The notes under the pieces were generated by a model. The model saw only the letters and a list, made by a program, of their open reading frames with translations, did not search any database and had not been told where the DNA came from. Positions 1 through 16,400 of a DNA stretch of 64,000 bases are shown in pieces (position 1 is the stretch's first letter; every line of letters begins with the position of its first letter). The stretch is from Streptomyces zagrosensis (GTDB lineage: Bacteria > Actinomycetota > Actinomycetes > Streptomycetales > Streptomycetaceae), in contig NZ_JACHJL010000010.1 of assembly GCF_014203645.1 (NCBI RefSeq), positions 62,001 to 126,000 on the forward strand, written 5' to 3'. Both the position numbers and the translations under genes were made by a program.

Positions 1-6504
<6,504 letters not shown>

Positions 6505-6546
6505 GGAGGGTCACCCGGCTTTCAGCGATATTCGCACCCAAGTAAT
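6505..6546 (-). promoter_or_regulatory. 42-nt PKS C/PKS D junction with the ribosome binding site
   Basis: This is the gap between the PKS C stop and the PKS D start. It closely matches the 42-nt PKS B/PKS C junction, including the shared core ATCGCTGAAAGCCGGGTGA (AAGG in the other copy). No strong Shine-Dalgarno lies at ideal distance, so translation is probably coupled to the upstream gene. Confidence 0.6.
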
Positions 6547-9500
6547 TCATGACAAGCCAAGTTCGTTGTCGATAAAGTCCACCAACTGATCCGCCGATGC
6601 GGTGTGCAGCATTTCCGCCGCGTCGTCTTCGCCGGCCGCCGGGGCACTCATCGCCTTCCAGGTGGCCAGCAGTGCTTCCAGGCGCGCGGTGACCGCTGCG
6701 GCGTCCAGGTCCGCGACGGCCGCGCCGGTCAGTGCACGCTCCAGGCCGGTGAGTTCGGCGACCAGTGAGCCCCCCGAACGAGGGGCCGCTGCGGCCGGCG
6801 CCTGGCCCGGCGCTAGCTGGCTGAGTAGGTGGTCGGCCAGCACGGCGGCCTCCGGGTAGTCGAAGACCAGGGCGGCGGGCAACCGTAGCCCGGTGGCGGC
6901 CGAGAGCCGGTTGCGCAGCTCGACGGCGGTCAGCGAGTCAAAACCCAACTCCTTGAAGGAGGTGTCTGCGTGCACCCGCCCGGCGTCGCTGTGGCCAAGA
7001 ACGGTGGCGGCGTGCGTACGCACCAGGTGCAGCACCAGCCGGTGCTGCTCGCTGGCGGGCAACCCGCTGAGCTTGCTCGCCCAGTCGGCGGATTCATGGG
7101 CGGCAGCGGCGGCGGTCCTGCGGCCGGCGTTGGCGCTCGCGGCGGCCAGGGTACGCAGCGGCGTCGGCAACCCTTCGATGGGCTGGCCGGCCAGTGCACG
7201 GGCATCGAGGCTGAGGGCGAGGAGCTGCGGTTGGCCGTGGCCGCAGGCGGCGTCCAGCATCGCCAGGCCCTGAGCGGTGCTGTTGGCCTTGATGCCCAGG
7301 CGGCCGATCCGGGCCAGGTCCGCGGCGGCGAGCCGCGCGGTCAGCCCACTGGCCTGCGCCCATAGACCCCAGGCCAGCGAGAGGCCGGGCAGTCCGGCGG
7401 CCCTGCGGTGTGCGGCGAGCGCGTCGCAGAAGGCGTTGGCCGCCGCGTAGTTGGCCTGGCCTGGGGTGCCGAGCGCGGACGCGAACGAGGAGAACAGGAC
7501 GAACATGCCAAGGCGCAGGTGCGCGGTGGCAGCGTGCAGGTTCGCCGCCGCGGTGGCCTTGGCGTCCCAGACGCGGGCCAGCCGCTGCTCGTTTTGGGCC
7601 GGGAACATGGCGTCGTCCAGGACGCCGGCAGCGTGGATGACGCCGGTCAGCGGATGCTCAGGGGCGATTCCTGCGATGAGGTCGGCGACGGCCACGGGGT
7701 CCGTGACGTCGGCCGCGATGATGTGTGCCGTGGCACCAGCCGCGGCAAGGCGCGCCGTCAGTTCGACGGCGCCCGGCGCATCCGGGCCACGGCGGCTGAC
7801 GAGCAGCAGCTGCTTGGTGCGTCCCGTACGGGCCAGGTGTTCGGCGACGTGCGCGCCGAGCGTTCCGGTGCCGCCGGTGATCAAGACGGTGCCATCGGGG
7901 TCCACGGTGGCGGGCACGTCCAGGACGAGTTTTCCGGTGTGCTTGGCCTGGCTGAGATACCGCAGCGCATGCCGGGCCCGGCCCAGCGGCCACACCCGCA
8001 CCGGCGGTGGCGTGAGTGTGTTGTCGGCGAACAACTTACGCAGTGTGGCCAGCATCCGGCCGATGTGCTCGGGCCCGGCGTCGGCGACCAGGTCGAAGAC
8101 CTCGTAGCGCACACCGGGGTGTTCGGCGGCGAGCTGCTGCGGGTCGCGAACATCGGTCTTGCCCATCTCCAACAGCCGCCCCCCTTCGGCAAGTAGCCGC
8201 AGCGAGGCATCGACGAACTCGCCGGCGAGGCTGTTGAGTACGACATCCACGCCTCGCCCACCGGTGGCCTCCCGGATCACCGCCTCAAAGCCCAGCTCAC
8301 GCGAGTTCGCCCGATGCGCCGCATCGATGCCCAACTCCTCAAGCACCGCATGTTTGCCAGGACTCGCCGTCGCATACACCTCGGCACCCAGGTACCGCGC
8401 AATCTGCACCGCCGCCATCCCCACCCCACCCGTAGCAGCGTGAATGAGCACCGACTCACCAGCCCGCAGGCCACCAAGCTCCACCAACCCGTACCAAGCG
8501 GTGAGGAACACCACCGGCACGGAGGCCGCCTCGTGGAAGCTCCATGCCGCGGGGACGGGGATCACCGTGCGGGCGTCGGCCACCGCGAGGGAGCCGAATG
8601 CACCATCGAACAGGCCAAGCACCCGATCACCAACCGCCAGACCGGTCACCTCATCGCCGACCGCGACCACGACGCCGGCGCCCTCGCTCCCCCCGAAGGC
8701 CGCACCGCCCGGGTACATGCCCAGGGCGATCAGCGCATCGCGGAAGTTGACGCCCGCGGCGCGCACCTCGATCCGCAGCTGCCCCGGTTCCAACGGGTCC
8801 AGCGCCTCGGGGCAGGCCATCGGCGCGATGTTTTCCACGGTCGCTGTGGACTGGGTGGACAGCCGCCACGCGCGCTCGCCGACCGGCGGCACCAGCTCGC
8901 CGCCAGCGGACCCGGCGCGCACCAGTCGGGGTACGAGGAGCCGTCCGTCGCGCAGCGCCACCTGTGACTCTTCGGCCGCGACCGCGCCCGACACGGCGTC
9001 GGCGACCTCGTCTGCTGCCGTGTCTGCTGCCGTCGCCTGCGGGTCGAGGTCGAGCAGGAGCAACCGGCCGGGGTTTTCGGCCTGTGCGCTACGCATCAGA
9101 CCCCAGACGGCGGCGCCGGCCACCTCGACCCAGCGGGTGTCAAGAGCCCCGCTCCCGCCGCCCGGTTCACCCGCGGTGACCGCGCCACGGGTGACCACGG
9201 CCAGTGGGGTATCGGCGAGCCGCGGTTCGGCCAGCCATGCCTGCGTCAGCTCCAAGGCACGGCGGGTCGCCGCGAGCCCGGCCTCGGCGAACTGGTCGCT
9301 GTCGCCGGCGGGCGGGACGCTCAGCAGCGCGACCGCGGGCACCGGGGCGCCCGCGTCCAGCGCGGCGGCGAGCGCCGCCACATCGGCGTACGGCTGCGGG
9401 CTCACGCCGCCGGGCAGCAGCAGGCCACCGCCGCCGAGTTGGTACGGGTCGTCGCCGAGCACGGCGAAGGGCCCGGCAGCGGCCTGCGTCCCGGCCGGCA

Positions 9501-12500
9501 CTGGCAGCGGGGTCCAGTCCAGCACGTACAGGTCATCAGCGCCTCGCCCGCGCGCGGTCCGCAACTGGCCGATGTCCGCCCGTCGCAGCACCACAGACTT
9601 GGCGCTGAGCACCGGGGCACCCACGGCGTCGGCCACGGTCAGCCCCAGCACTCGTTCGCCCGGGGCGCTGCCGGGGCGCGGCGAAAGCCGGACGCGCACG
9701 GTACTGGCCTCACCGGCCCACAGCGATGCCGCGTTCCAGGTGAAGGGCATCCACACCTGGCCGCCGCCCGAAGCAGTGCCCGGCTCGCCCGGCTCGTCGA
9801 TCTCGTGCATGTCGTCCATCAGCAGGGTCGGCTGCATCGCGGCGTCGAGCAGCGCCGGATGGATGCCGAACCCCGCCCGCTCCCCCGCTGCCTCGGGCAA
9901 CTCGACCTCCGCGTAGAGGTCAGCGCCGTGCCGCCAGACGGCCACCAGGCCCTGGAAGGCGGGCCCGTAGGCATATCCGGCCGCGGTGGCCCGCTCGTAG
10001 AACCCCTGCATATCGACCGGCTCCGCACCGGCCGGAGGCCAGCTACCGCCCAGCCCCTCGCCCTGCCCCGTCTGCCCAGTCCGCGTCGATACGGGGCTGA
10101 GCACGCCTTCGGCGTGGCACAGCCAGGAGCCGGCGGCTTCGCCCTCGGGGCGGGAGTAGATGCGCACATCGCGCCGCCCGTCCGCGGTGGCCTCACCGAC
10201 CACGACCTGCACGCGTACGCCGCCGGCTGCGGGCAGCGCAAGCGGCACCTGGAGCGCAAGTTCCTCCAGCCCACCACACCCGACCTCGTCGGCGGCTCGC
10301 AGCGCCCACTCGACCAGCGCCACCCCGGGCACCAACACGGTGTCCGCGACGACGTGTTCGGCCAGCCACGACGGGGACTGCGCCGACAGCCGCCCGGTCA
10401 GCAGGCAGGTGCTGTTGTCGGCGAGTTCCACGGCCGCGCCGAGCAGCGGATGTCCGGCGGAGGTCAGGCCCAGGTCGGCAGGGTCGCCGCCGCGGCCGTT
10501 GTCTCCGCTGTGCCCGTCCAGCCAAAACCGTTCGCGCTGGAAGGCGTACGTCGGCAGGTCCACCGCGTTCGGGCGGGGATCAGCCGGGAACCAGCGGGTC
10601 CAGTCCACTTCCACGCCCGCGGCGAACGCCTGGCCCACCGATTGCATCAGTTGGTCAAGGCCGCCCTGGTCCCGACGCAAGGTCGGCACGGTGGCCCCCT
10701 GCACTCCGGCTTCCTCGAACGCTTCTTGGAGGCCAACGGTCAAGACGGGATGCGTGCTGGCCTCGATGAACACGCGGTGGCCATCGGTGAGGAGTTGACG
10801 TACGGCATCGGCGAAACGCACCTGTTGGCGCAGGTTGGTCACCCAGTACGCGGTGGTCAACTCGGTGGTATCAATGCGCTCGGCGGTCACCGTGGAGTAG
10901 AACGCCACCTGCGACCGTACGGGCTCGATACCGGCCAGGACTTGGTGCAACTCTTCCGCGATCTCATCCACCTGGGCGCTGTGTGAGGCGTAGTCCACAT
11001 CAATCAACCGCGCCCGACCACCACCCTCCTCACACACAGCCACGGCGTACTGCACCTGCTCCGGTGGCCCGGACACCACCGCCGAACCAGGCCCATTGAC
11101 CGCAGCGATGCCCACACCGGCAGCCCGCTCACCCAAACCGGCCAAGAACTCCACGGCCTTGTCCGCACTCATCGCAAGCGACGCCATCGCACCACCACCC
11201 GCAAGCCGCCGCAACGCCCTACTCCGCAGCGCAACGACCCTCGCACCGTCCTCCAAAGTCAACGCACCAGCCACCACCGCAGCCGCAATCTCACCCTGAC
11301 TGTGACCCACCACCGCCGCCGGCGTCACACCCTGATCAGCCCACACCGCCGCCAAGGACACCATCACCGCCCACAACACCGGCTGCACCACATCAACCCG
11401 ACCCAAATCAGCCGCGCCCACACCACCGCGTAGCACCTCGGACAGCGACCACTCCACATACGGAGCAAGAGCGCGCTCACACTCCACCACCCGCGCCGCA
11501 AACACCGGCGAAGCTTCGAGCAGACCCGCCCCCATACCCACCCACTGCGAACCCTGACCCGGGAACACCAACACCGGGCCCGCGCCGCCGACCGTGGGGC
11601 CATCGGAGTGGATCACCTGCGGATGGCTGTCACCGGCGGCCAGCGCAGCAAGGCCGGCCAGCAGAGAGGCGCGGTCTACGCCAACGACGGTGGCTCGATG
11701 GTCGAAGGCCGCGCGAGTGGTGGCCAGGGACCAGCCCACGTCGCTGGGCGAAAGGTCCGAGGCGGAGGTCACCCGGCGAACGAGCGCCGCCGCCTGGTCC
11801 CGCAGGGCGCTGGGGCCGCGCGCCGAGAGGACCCAGGGCAGCGGGCTGCCGTCCGGCAACGCCGCCGGCTTACCGCTTCCGTCCGCGGTGGGGCCGCCGG
11901 TCGCCTGGGCCGCACCGGCTGTGGCGGTGGTCGCGCTGGCGTTCGCTGCGGCGCCGGCCGACGCGGGCGCCGCGGTGTCTGCTGCGGGCATGTGTGTCGG
12001 CGGCTCGGGGGCCTGTTCCACGATGAGGTGGGCGTTCGTACCGGAGATGCCGAACGAGGAAATGCCGGCCCTGCGCGGGCGCCCGTACTCCTGCCACGCG
12101 ACCTGTTCGGTCAGCAGGCGCACCGAGCCGTTGTCCCAATCCACGTGCGGTGTCGGCTCGTTGAGGTGCAAATTGGCTGGCAGCAGGCGGTGCCGCAGTG
12201 CCATCACCATCTTGATGACGCCGGCGACGCCCGCCGCCGCATGGGTGTGCCCGATGTTGGACTTGACCGAGCCAAGCCACAGCGGCCGGTCGGGCTGCCG
12301 CTCTTGCCCGTAGGTGGCCATGAGCGCATCGGCTTCGATCGGGTCGCCGAGCGCGGTGCCGGTGCCGTGCGCCTCGACGACGTCCACGTCGGCCGGGCCG
12401 AGCCGCGCGTTGGCCAGCGCCTGGGTTATCACCCGCTCCTGGGCCGCGTCGCTGGGCGCGGTGAGGCCATTGCTGGCGCCGTCCTGGTTGATCGCCGAGC

Positions 12501-13389
12501 CACGGATGACCGCGAGCACCCGATGGCCGTTGCGGTGCGCCTCGGACAGTCGCTCCAAGACCACCAGGCCAACGCCCTCGGAGAAGCCGGTGCCATCGGC
12601 GGAGGCGTCGAAGGACTTGCAGCGTCCATCGGGGGCCAGCGCCCGCTGGCGGGAGAATTCAGTGAACATCAGCGGTGTGGACATCGCGTTCACGCCACCC
12701 GCCAGGGCGAGCGTGCACTCGCCCTGGCGCAGCGCCTGGCAGGCGAGGTGCATCGCGACCAGCGAGGCGGAGCATGCGGTGTCCACGGTGACGGCCGGGC
12801 CTTCCAGGCCCAAGGTGTACGCCACGCGGCCGGTCAGCAGGCTGGGCAGGACGCCGGTGGTGGCGTAGCCCTCGAATCCCTCCGGAATGCGCATCGTTCG
12901 GGAGAGATAGTCCTGTCCCGATATTCCGGCATACACGCCTGTTCGGCTGCCCTTGAGCGTGAGCGGGTCAATTGCTGCGTGCTCCAGCGCTTCCCAGGAG
13001 GTTTGCAGCAGCAGCCGCTGCTGGGGGTCCATGGCCAGCGCCTCGCGCGGGCTGATGCCGAAGAACGCGGCATCGAACCGGTCAAGGTCGTAGAGGAATC
13101 CGCCCTGTTGTACGGAGCTGGTGCCGTAGTGGCCCGGGTCCGGGTGGTACAGGTTTTCCAAATCCCAGCCACGGTCGGTCGGGAATTCTCCGATCGCGTC
13201 CACGCCGGAGACGATGAGCTCCCAATACGCCTCGGGTGAGCGGACCTCGCCGGGGAACTGGCAGGCCATGCCTACCACAGCGATGGGCTCCTGGGCCCGC
13301 TCCTCAACCTCACGCAAACGCAGGCGCGTGTCATGCAATTCGGCAGAAACGCGCTTGAGATACTCAACCAGCTTCTCTTCGTTCACCAT
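6547..13389 (-). CDS. Modular type I PKS (PKS C), one fully reducing module
   Basis: A 2280-residue single-module PKS. Domains: docking helix 1-33; KS 34-460 (Cys206 in DTACSAS); AT about 600-905 (GHSQGE Ser697, YASH at 800, so methylmalonyl-type); DH about 970-1250 (His1012 in HVVADTVLVP, DxxxQ in LDAAMQ); ER about 1480-1795 (NADPH motif HAATGGVGMAA near 1650); KR about 1820-2020 (GVLDD, B-type; Tyr1981 in QANYAAAN); ACP (Ser2152 in GFDSL); C-terminal docking tail ending DFIDNELGLS. All reductive catalytic motifs look intact, so the module should add propionate and reduce the beta position to methylene. It starts at ATG 13389, 42 nt after the PKS B stop. Its head fits the PKS B tail and its tail fits PKS D, which places it second in the B-C-D chain. 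Confidence 0.97.
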   Translation of the reverse strand: MVNEEKLVEYLKRVSAELHDTRLRLREVEERAQEPIAVVGMACQFPGEVRSPEAYWELIVSGVDAIGEFPTDRGWDLENLYHPDPGHYGTSSVQQGGFLYDLDRFDAAFFGISPREALAMDPQQRLLLQTSWEALEHAAIDPLTLKGSRTGVYAGISGQDYLSRTMRIPEGFEGYATTGVLPSLLTGRVAYTLGLEGPAVTVDTACSASLVAMHLACQALRQGECTLALAGGVNAMSTPLMFTEFSRQRALAPDGRCKSFDASADGTGFSEGVGLVVLERLSEAHRNGHRVLAVIRGSAINQDGASNGLTAPSDAAQERVITQALANARLGPADVDVVEAHGTGTALGDPIEADALMATYGQERQPDRPLWLGSVKSNIGHTHAAAGVAGVIKMVMALRHRLLPANLHLNEPTPHVDWDNGSVRLLTEQVAWQEYGRPRRAGISSFGISGTNAHLIVEQAPEPPTHMPAADTAAPASAGAAANASATTATAGAAQATGGPTADGSGKPAALPDGSPLPWVLSARGPSALRDQAAALVRRVTSASDLSPSDVGWSLATTRAAFDHRATVVGVDRASLLAGLAALAAGDSHPQVIHSDGPTVGGAGPVLVFPGQGSQWVGMGAGLLEASPVFAARVVECERALAPYVEWSLSEVLRGGVGAADLGRVDVVQPVLWAVMVSLAAVWADQGVTPAAVVGHSQGEIAAAVVAGALTLEDGARVVALRSRALRRLAGGGAMASLAMSADKAVEFLAGLGERAAGVGIAAVNGPGSAVVSGPPEQVQYAVAVCEEGGGRARLIDVDYASHSAQVDEIAEELHQVLAGIEPVRSQVAFYSTVTAERIDTTELTTAYWVTNLRQQVRFADAVRQLLTDGHRVFIEASTHPVLTVGLQEAFEEAGVQGATVPTLRRDQGGLDQLMQSVGQAFAAGVEVDWTRWFPADPRPNAVDLPTYAFQRERFWLDGHSGDNGRGGDPADLGLTSAGHPLLGAAVELADNSTCLLTGRLSAQSPSWLAEHVVADTVLVPGVALVEWALRAADEVGCGGLEELALQVPLALPAAGGVRVQVVVGEATADGRRDVRIYSRPEGEAAGSWLCHAEGVLSPVSTRTGQTGQGEGLGGSWPPAGAEPVDMQGFYERATAAGYAYGPAFQGLVAVWRHGADLYAEVELPEAAGERAGFGIHPALLDAAMQPTLLMDDMHEIDEPGEPGTASGGGQVWMPFTWNAASLWAGEASTVRVRLSPRPGSAPGERVLGLTVADAVGAPVLSAKSVVLRRADIGQLRTARGRGADDLYVLDWTPLPVPAGTQAAAGPFAVLGDDPYQLGGGGLLLPGGVSPQPYADVAALAAALDAGAPVPAVALLSVPPAGDSDQFAEAGLAATRRALELTQAWLAEPRLADTPLAVVTRGAVTAGEPGGGSGALDTRWVEVAGAAVWGLMRSAQAENPGRLLLLDLDPQATAADTAADEVADAVSGAVAAEESQVALRDGRLLVPRLVRAGSAGGELVPPVGERAWRLSTQSTATVENIAPMACPEALDPLEPGQLRIEVRAAGVNFRDALIALGMYPGGAAFGGSEGAGVVVAVGDEVTGLAVGDRVLGLFDGAFGSLAVADARTVIPVPAAWSFHEAASVPVVFLTAWYGLVELGGLRAGESVLIHAATGGVGMAAVQIARYLGAEVYATASPGKHAVLEELGIDAAHRANSRELGFEAVIREATGGRGVDVVLNSLAGEFVDASLRLLAEGGRLLEMGKTDVRDPQQLAAEHPGVRYEVFDLVADAGPEHIGRMLATLRKLFADNTLTPPPVRVWPLGRARHALRYLSQAKHTGKLVLDVPATVDPDGTVLITGGTGTLGAHVAEHLARTGRTKQLLLVSRRGPDAPGAVELTARLAAAGATAHIIAADVTDPVAVADLIAGIAPEHPLTGVIHAAGVLDDAMFPAQNEQRLARVWDAKATAAANLHAATAHLRLGMFVLFSSFASALGTPGQANYAAANAFCDALAAHRRAAGLPGLSLAWGLWAQASGLTARLAAADLARIGRLGIKANSTAQGLAMLDAACGHGQPQLLALSLDARALAGQPIEGLPTPLRTLAAASANAGRRTAAAAAHESADWASKLSGLPASEQHRLVLHLVRTHAATVLGHSDAGRVHADTSFKELGFDSLTAVELRNRLSAATGLRLPAALVFDYPEAAVLADHLLSQLAPGQAPAAAAPRSGGSLVAELTGLERALTGAAVADLDAAAVTARLEALLATWKAMSAPAAGEDDAAEMLHTASADQLVDFIDNELGLS

Positions 13390-13431
13390 GAGGTATCACC
13401 CGGCCTTCAGCGATGGTGGCGCCCAGCACAT
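13390..13431 (-). promoter_or_regulatory. 42-nt PKS B/PKS C junction with the ribosome binding site
   Basis: This short gap between the PKS B stop (TAA) and the PKS C ATG has the same length as the PKS C/PKS D gap and much of the same sequence (ATCGCTGAAGGCCGGGTGA). GAAGG lies about 14 nt upstream of the ATG. The similarity suggests that whole PKS gene ends were copied together. Confidence 0.6.
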
Positions 13432-16400
13432 TTAGGACACACCAAGTTCGTTGTGGATAAAGTCGAGGACTTGATCCGCGGACGCGGACTCCAGCCTTTC
13501 CGCGGCGCTACTTTCGTTCGCTGGCTTACGTTCCGCCTTCAGCTTCGCAAGGAGGCTTTCCAGCCGGGACATCACCGCACCGGAATCGCTGTCCTCCAAA
13601 ATCGCGTTGGTCAGCGCGTTTTCGAGCCGGGTGAGGTCGGTCAGCACCGGGCCCACCGCGTTGCTCACCGAGGCGCCGGCCTTGTCGGGCTCGTCGGGTG
13701 CGAGCCGCTGGAGCAGATGGGCCGCGATGCCGTCCGGCGTGGGGTATCGGAAGATGAGAGCCGCCGGCAGTCGCAGGCCGGTGGCTGCGGCGAGCCGATT
13801 GCGCAACTCCACGGCGGTGAACGAGTCGAAGCCCAACTCCTTGAAGCTCGCGTCCACCTGGACGGCGTCGGTGTCGGCGTGCCCGAGCACCGTGGCCGCG
13901 TGGCCGCGCACCAGGCCGAGCAGGGCGCGGTGCCGCTCGTCGGCGGAGAGGCCGGCGAGTTGCCCGGCCCAGTCCACGGACTGAGCCACGTCGGCGTCCG
14001 CCGCGCTGCGCCGGCCGCGTCCGCGGGGCGCGAGCAGCCCGCGCAACGGGCCGGGCAGCGTATCGGCGGGTTGAGCAGCGAGCGCGCGAGCATCGACGGC
14101 GGCGGCCACCAGGTGGGTACCGCCATGCCGGCATGCCGCGTCGAGTAGGGCCAGCGCGCGGTCGGTGGGCAGGGCGCCGACGCCGAAGCGGGCCAGCCGC
14201 GCCGGGTCCGCGACCGGGGCGCCACCGTCAGCGGCCCACGGGCCCCAGGCCACCGCCAGTGCGGGGAGGCCGAGCGTGCGCCGGTGGATGGCCAGCGCTT
14301 CGCAGTACGCGTCCGCCGCCGCCTCCTCCGGCCGTCCGGTGCCGCCAAGGGTGCCGATGGCCGAGGAGAACGTCGCGAATAGGGCGAGCGGCAGTCCGGC
14401 CGTGGCCGTGTGCAACTGGGCCACGACGCTCGCCTGCGCGGCCCACACCCGTGCCAGCCGGTCGGCGCGCAGTGCGGTGGCCCGCGCGCCACCCTCAGCG
14501 TCGGGGGCCGTCGCGACACCCGGCTCCGCCGCGATGTGGAGCACCGCGGTGAGCGGGTGTTTGGGGTCGATGGCGGCGACCAGGCCGGACACTGCGCCCG
14601 GGTCAGCGAGGTCAGCGGCCACGACCCGCGACTGAGCCCCCAACCCGGCGAGTGTGTCCACGAGTTGGGTCGCGCTCTCGGCCGCGCCGGTTGCCGGGTC
14701 TTCGGGTCGGTTCACGAGAATGAGGTGCTTGGTCTGCCTCGTACGCACCAGGTGCTCGGCCACCAGCGCACCCAGTGGCCCGGTGCTACCGGTGATCAAC
14801 ACCGTGCCGTCCGGGTCGAGCACACCGGCCTCAGCAGCGACCGAGTCCGCCGAGTGGGCGCCCCCGGTCACCGCGCGGGCCAGCCGGGGCACCAAAATGC
14901 GTCCGCCGCGCACCGCCAGGTGTGGCTCGGGCCGCGCGGTGGTCCGTAGCACGGCGTGCACCAGCGCATCGGTGCTCTCGTCGAGGTCGAGCAGCAGGAA
15001 GCGGCCCGGGTGTGCGGTCTGCAAGCCGCGGATCAGGCCCCAGGCGCCGGCGGCTGCCAGGTCCGGAGCGGGCTCGCCGTCGCCGGTGGACACGGCGCCG
15101 CGGGTGAGAACGACAAGCCGGGTATCGCTCAACACCTGCTGCGCCAGCCAGTCACCCACCAGGCCCAACAGCCGTTGCGTGAGCCGCAAACCGGCGCCCT
15201 GCCCGCCGTCGCCGCCGAAGGCGCGCTCGTCACCGTTGAGGGCGATCTCGTCACCGAGCGCCTGGGTCAGTACGACCGAAGGGGCGGGCGCGCCGTCGGC
15301 TACCGCGGCGACCAACGCCGGCACATCCGGATACCGCACCGGGCCGTACGGGCTGGCGCCGGCGATGGCCAGTTCCCCAAGGCCAAGCCGGTCTTCGCCG
15401 AGCATCGCCCAGCCGCCGCCGATGACCTGGTCATCCGCGAGGCCATCGACAGCGGGCAGCGGGGCCCACTCCAGCGCGAACAGACCATCCACACCGCGGC
15501 TGGCGGCGCTTCGAAGCTGGTTCTTGTCGGCGGGCCGAGTCACCAGCGCGTCGGCCGTCAGCACGGGCGCACCAGCGCTGTCGGCCACCGTGACGCGCAG
15601 CGCCCGTTCGCCATCGGCCGCGTCGTGGCGCGGGCTGAGCCGGACGCGAACGGTGCTCGCGTCACCGGCCCACAGCCGCACGCCACTCCAACTGAACGGC
15701 ATCCACACCTGTCCATCGGCCCGCTCGGGGCCGTCCGTGCCGGGCGCGGGGAGCAACAGCGCCGGCTGGAGCGCCGCGTCGAGCAGCGCCGGGTGGATGC
15801 CGTAGCCGTCACGGTCGCCCGCGGCCTGGGGCAACGTGACCTCGGCCAGCACCTCGTCCCCGTGCCGCCACAGGGCCCGCAGCCCGCGGAACGCGGGCCC
15901 GTAGCCGTAGCCATCGGCCGCGCTGGTGGCGTAGAAGTCGGCGACGTCCATGGGCTGGGCGCCGGCCGGTGGCCAGACGCCCGCCAACCCCGCGGCGTCT
16001 GCGGTCTTTTCGGCGTCTGCCGTCTGCGCGGCGTCCTCGGGCTCGGTTGCGGGTGGGCTGAGGACGCCCTCCGCGTGACACAGCCACTGGACGTCGGCTC
16101 CCGTGCCGTCCTCGGCGCGGGAGTAGATCCGTACATCGCGCCGCCCGTCATCCGTGGGCTCGGCCACCACGACCTGGACCCGCAGCCCGCCCGTCGCGGG
16201 CAACACCAGCGGCACCTGCAACGCCAGTTCATCGACGCCGCCGCAGCCGGCCTCATCGGCGGCCCGCAGTGCCCACTCCACCAGCGCGGTACCGGGCACG
16301 AGTACGGCGCCGGCCACCTCGTGCTCGCCGAGCCAAGCGTGGGTCTGGGCCGACACCCGCCCGGTGAGCAGTTGCGTCACACCATCGGCGACCTCAACGG

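Noticed and set aside
11608..13239. 543-codon plus-strand frame opposite PKS C
   Set aside because: Antisense shadow of the KS; no protein-like pattern, while the minus strand has all KS motifs.
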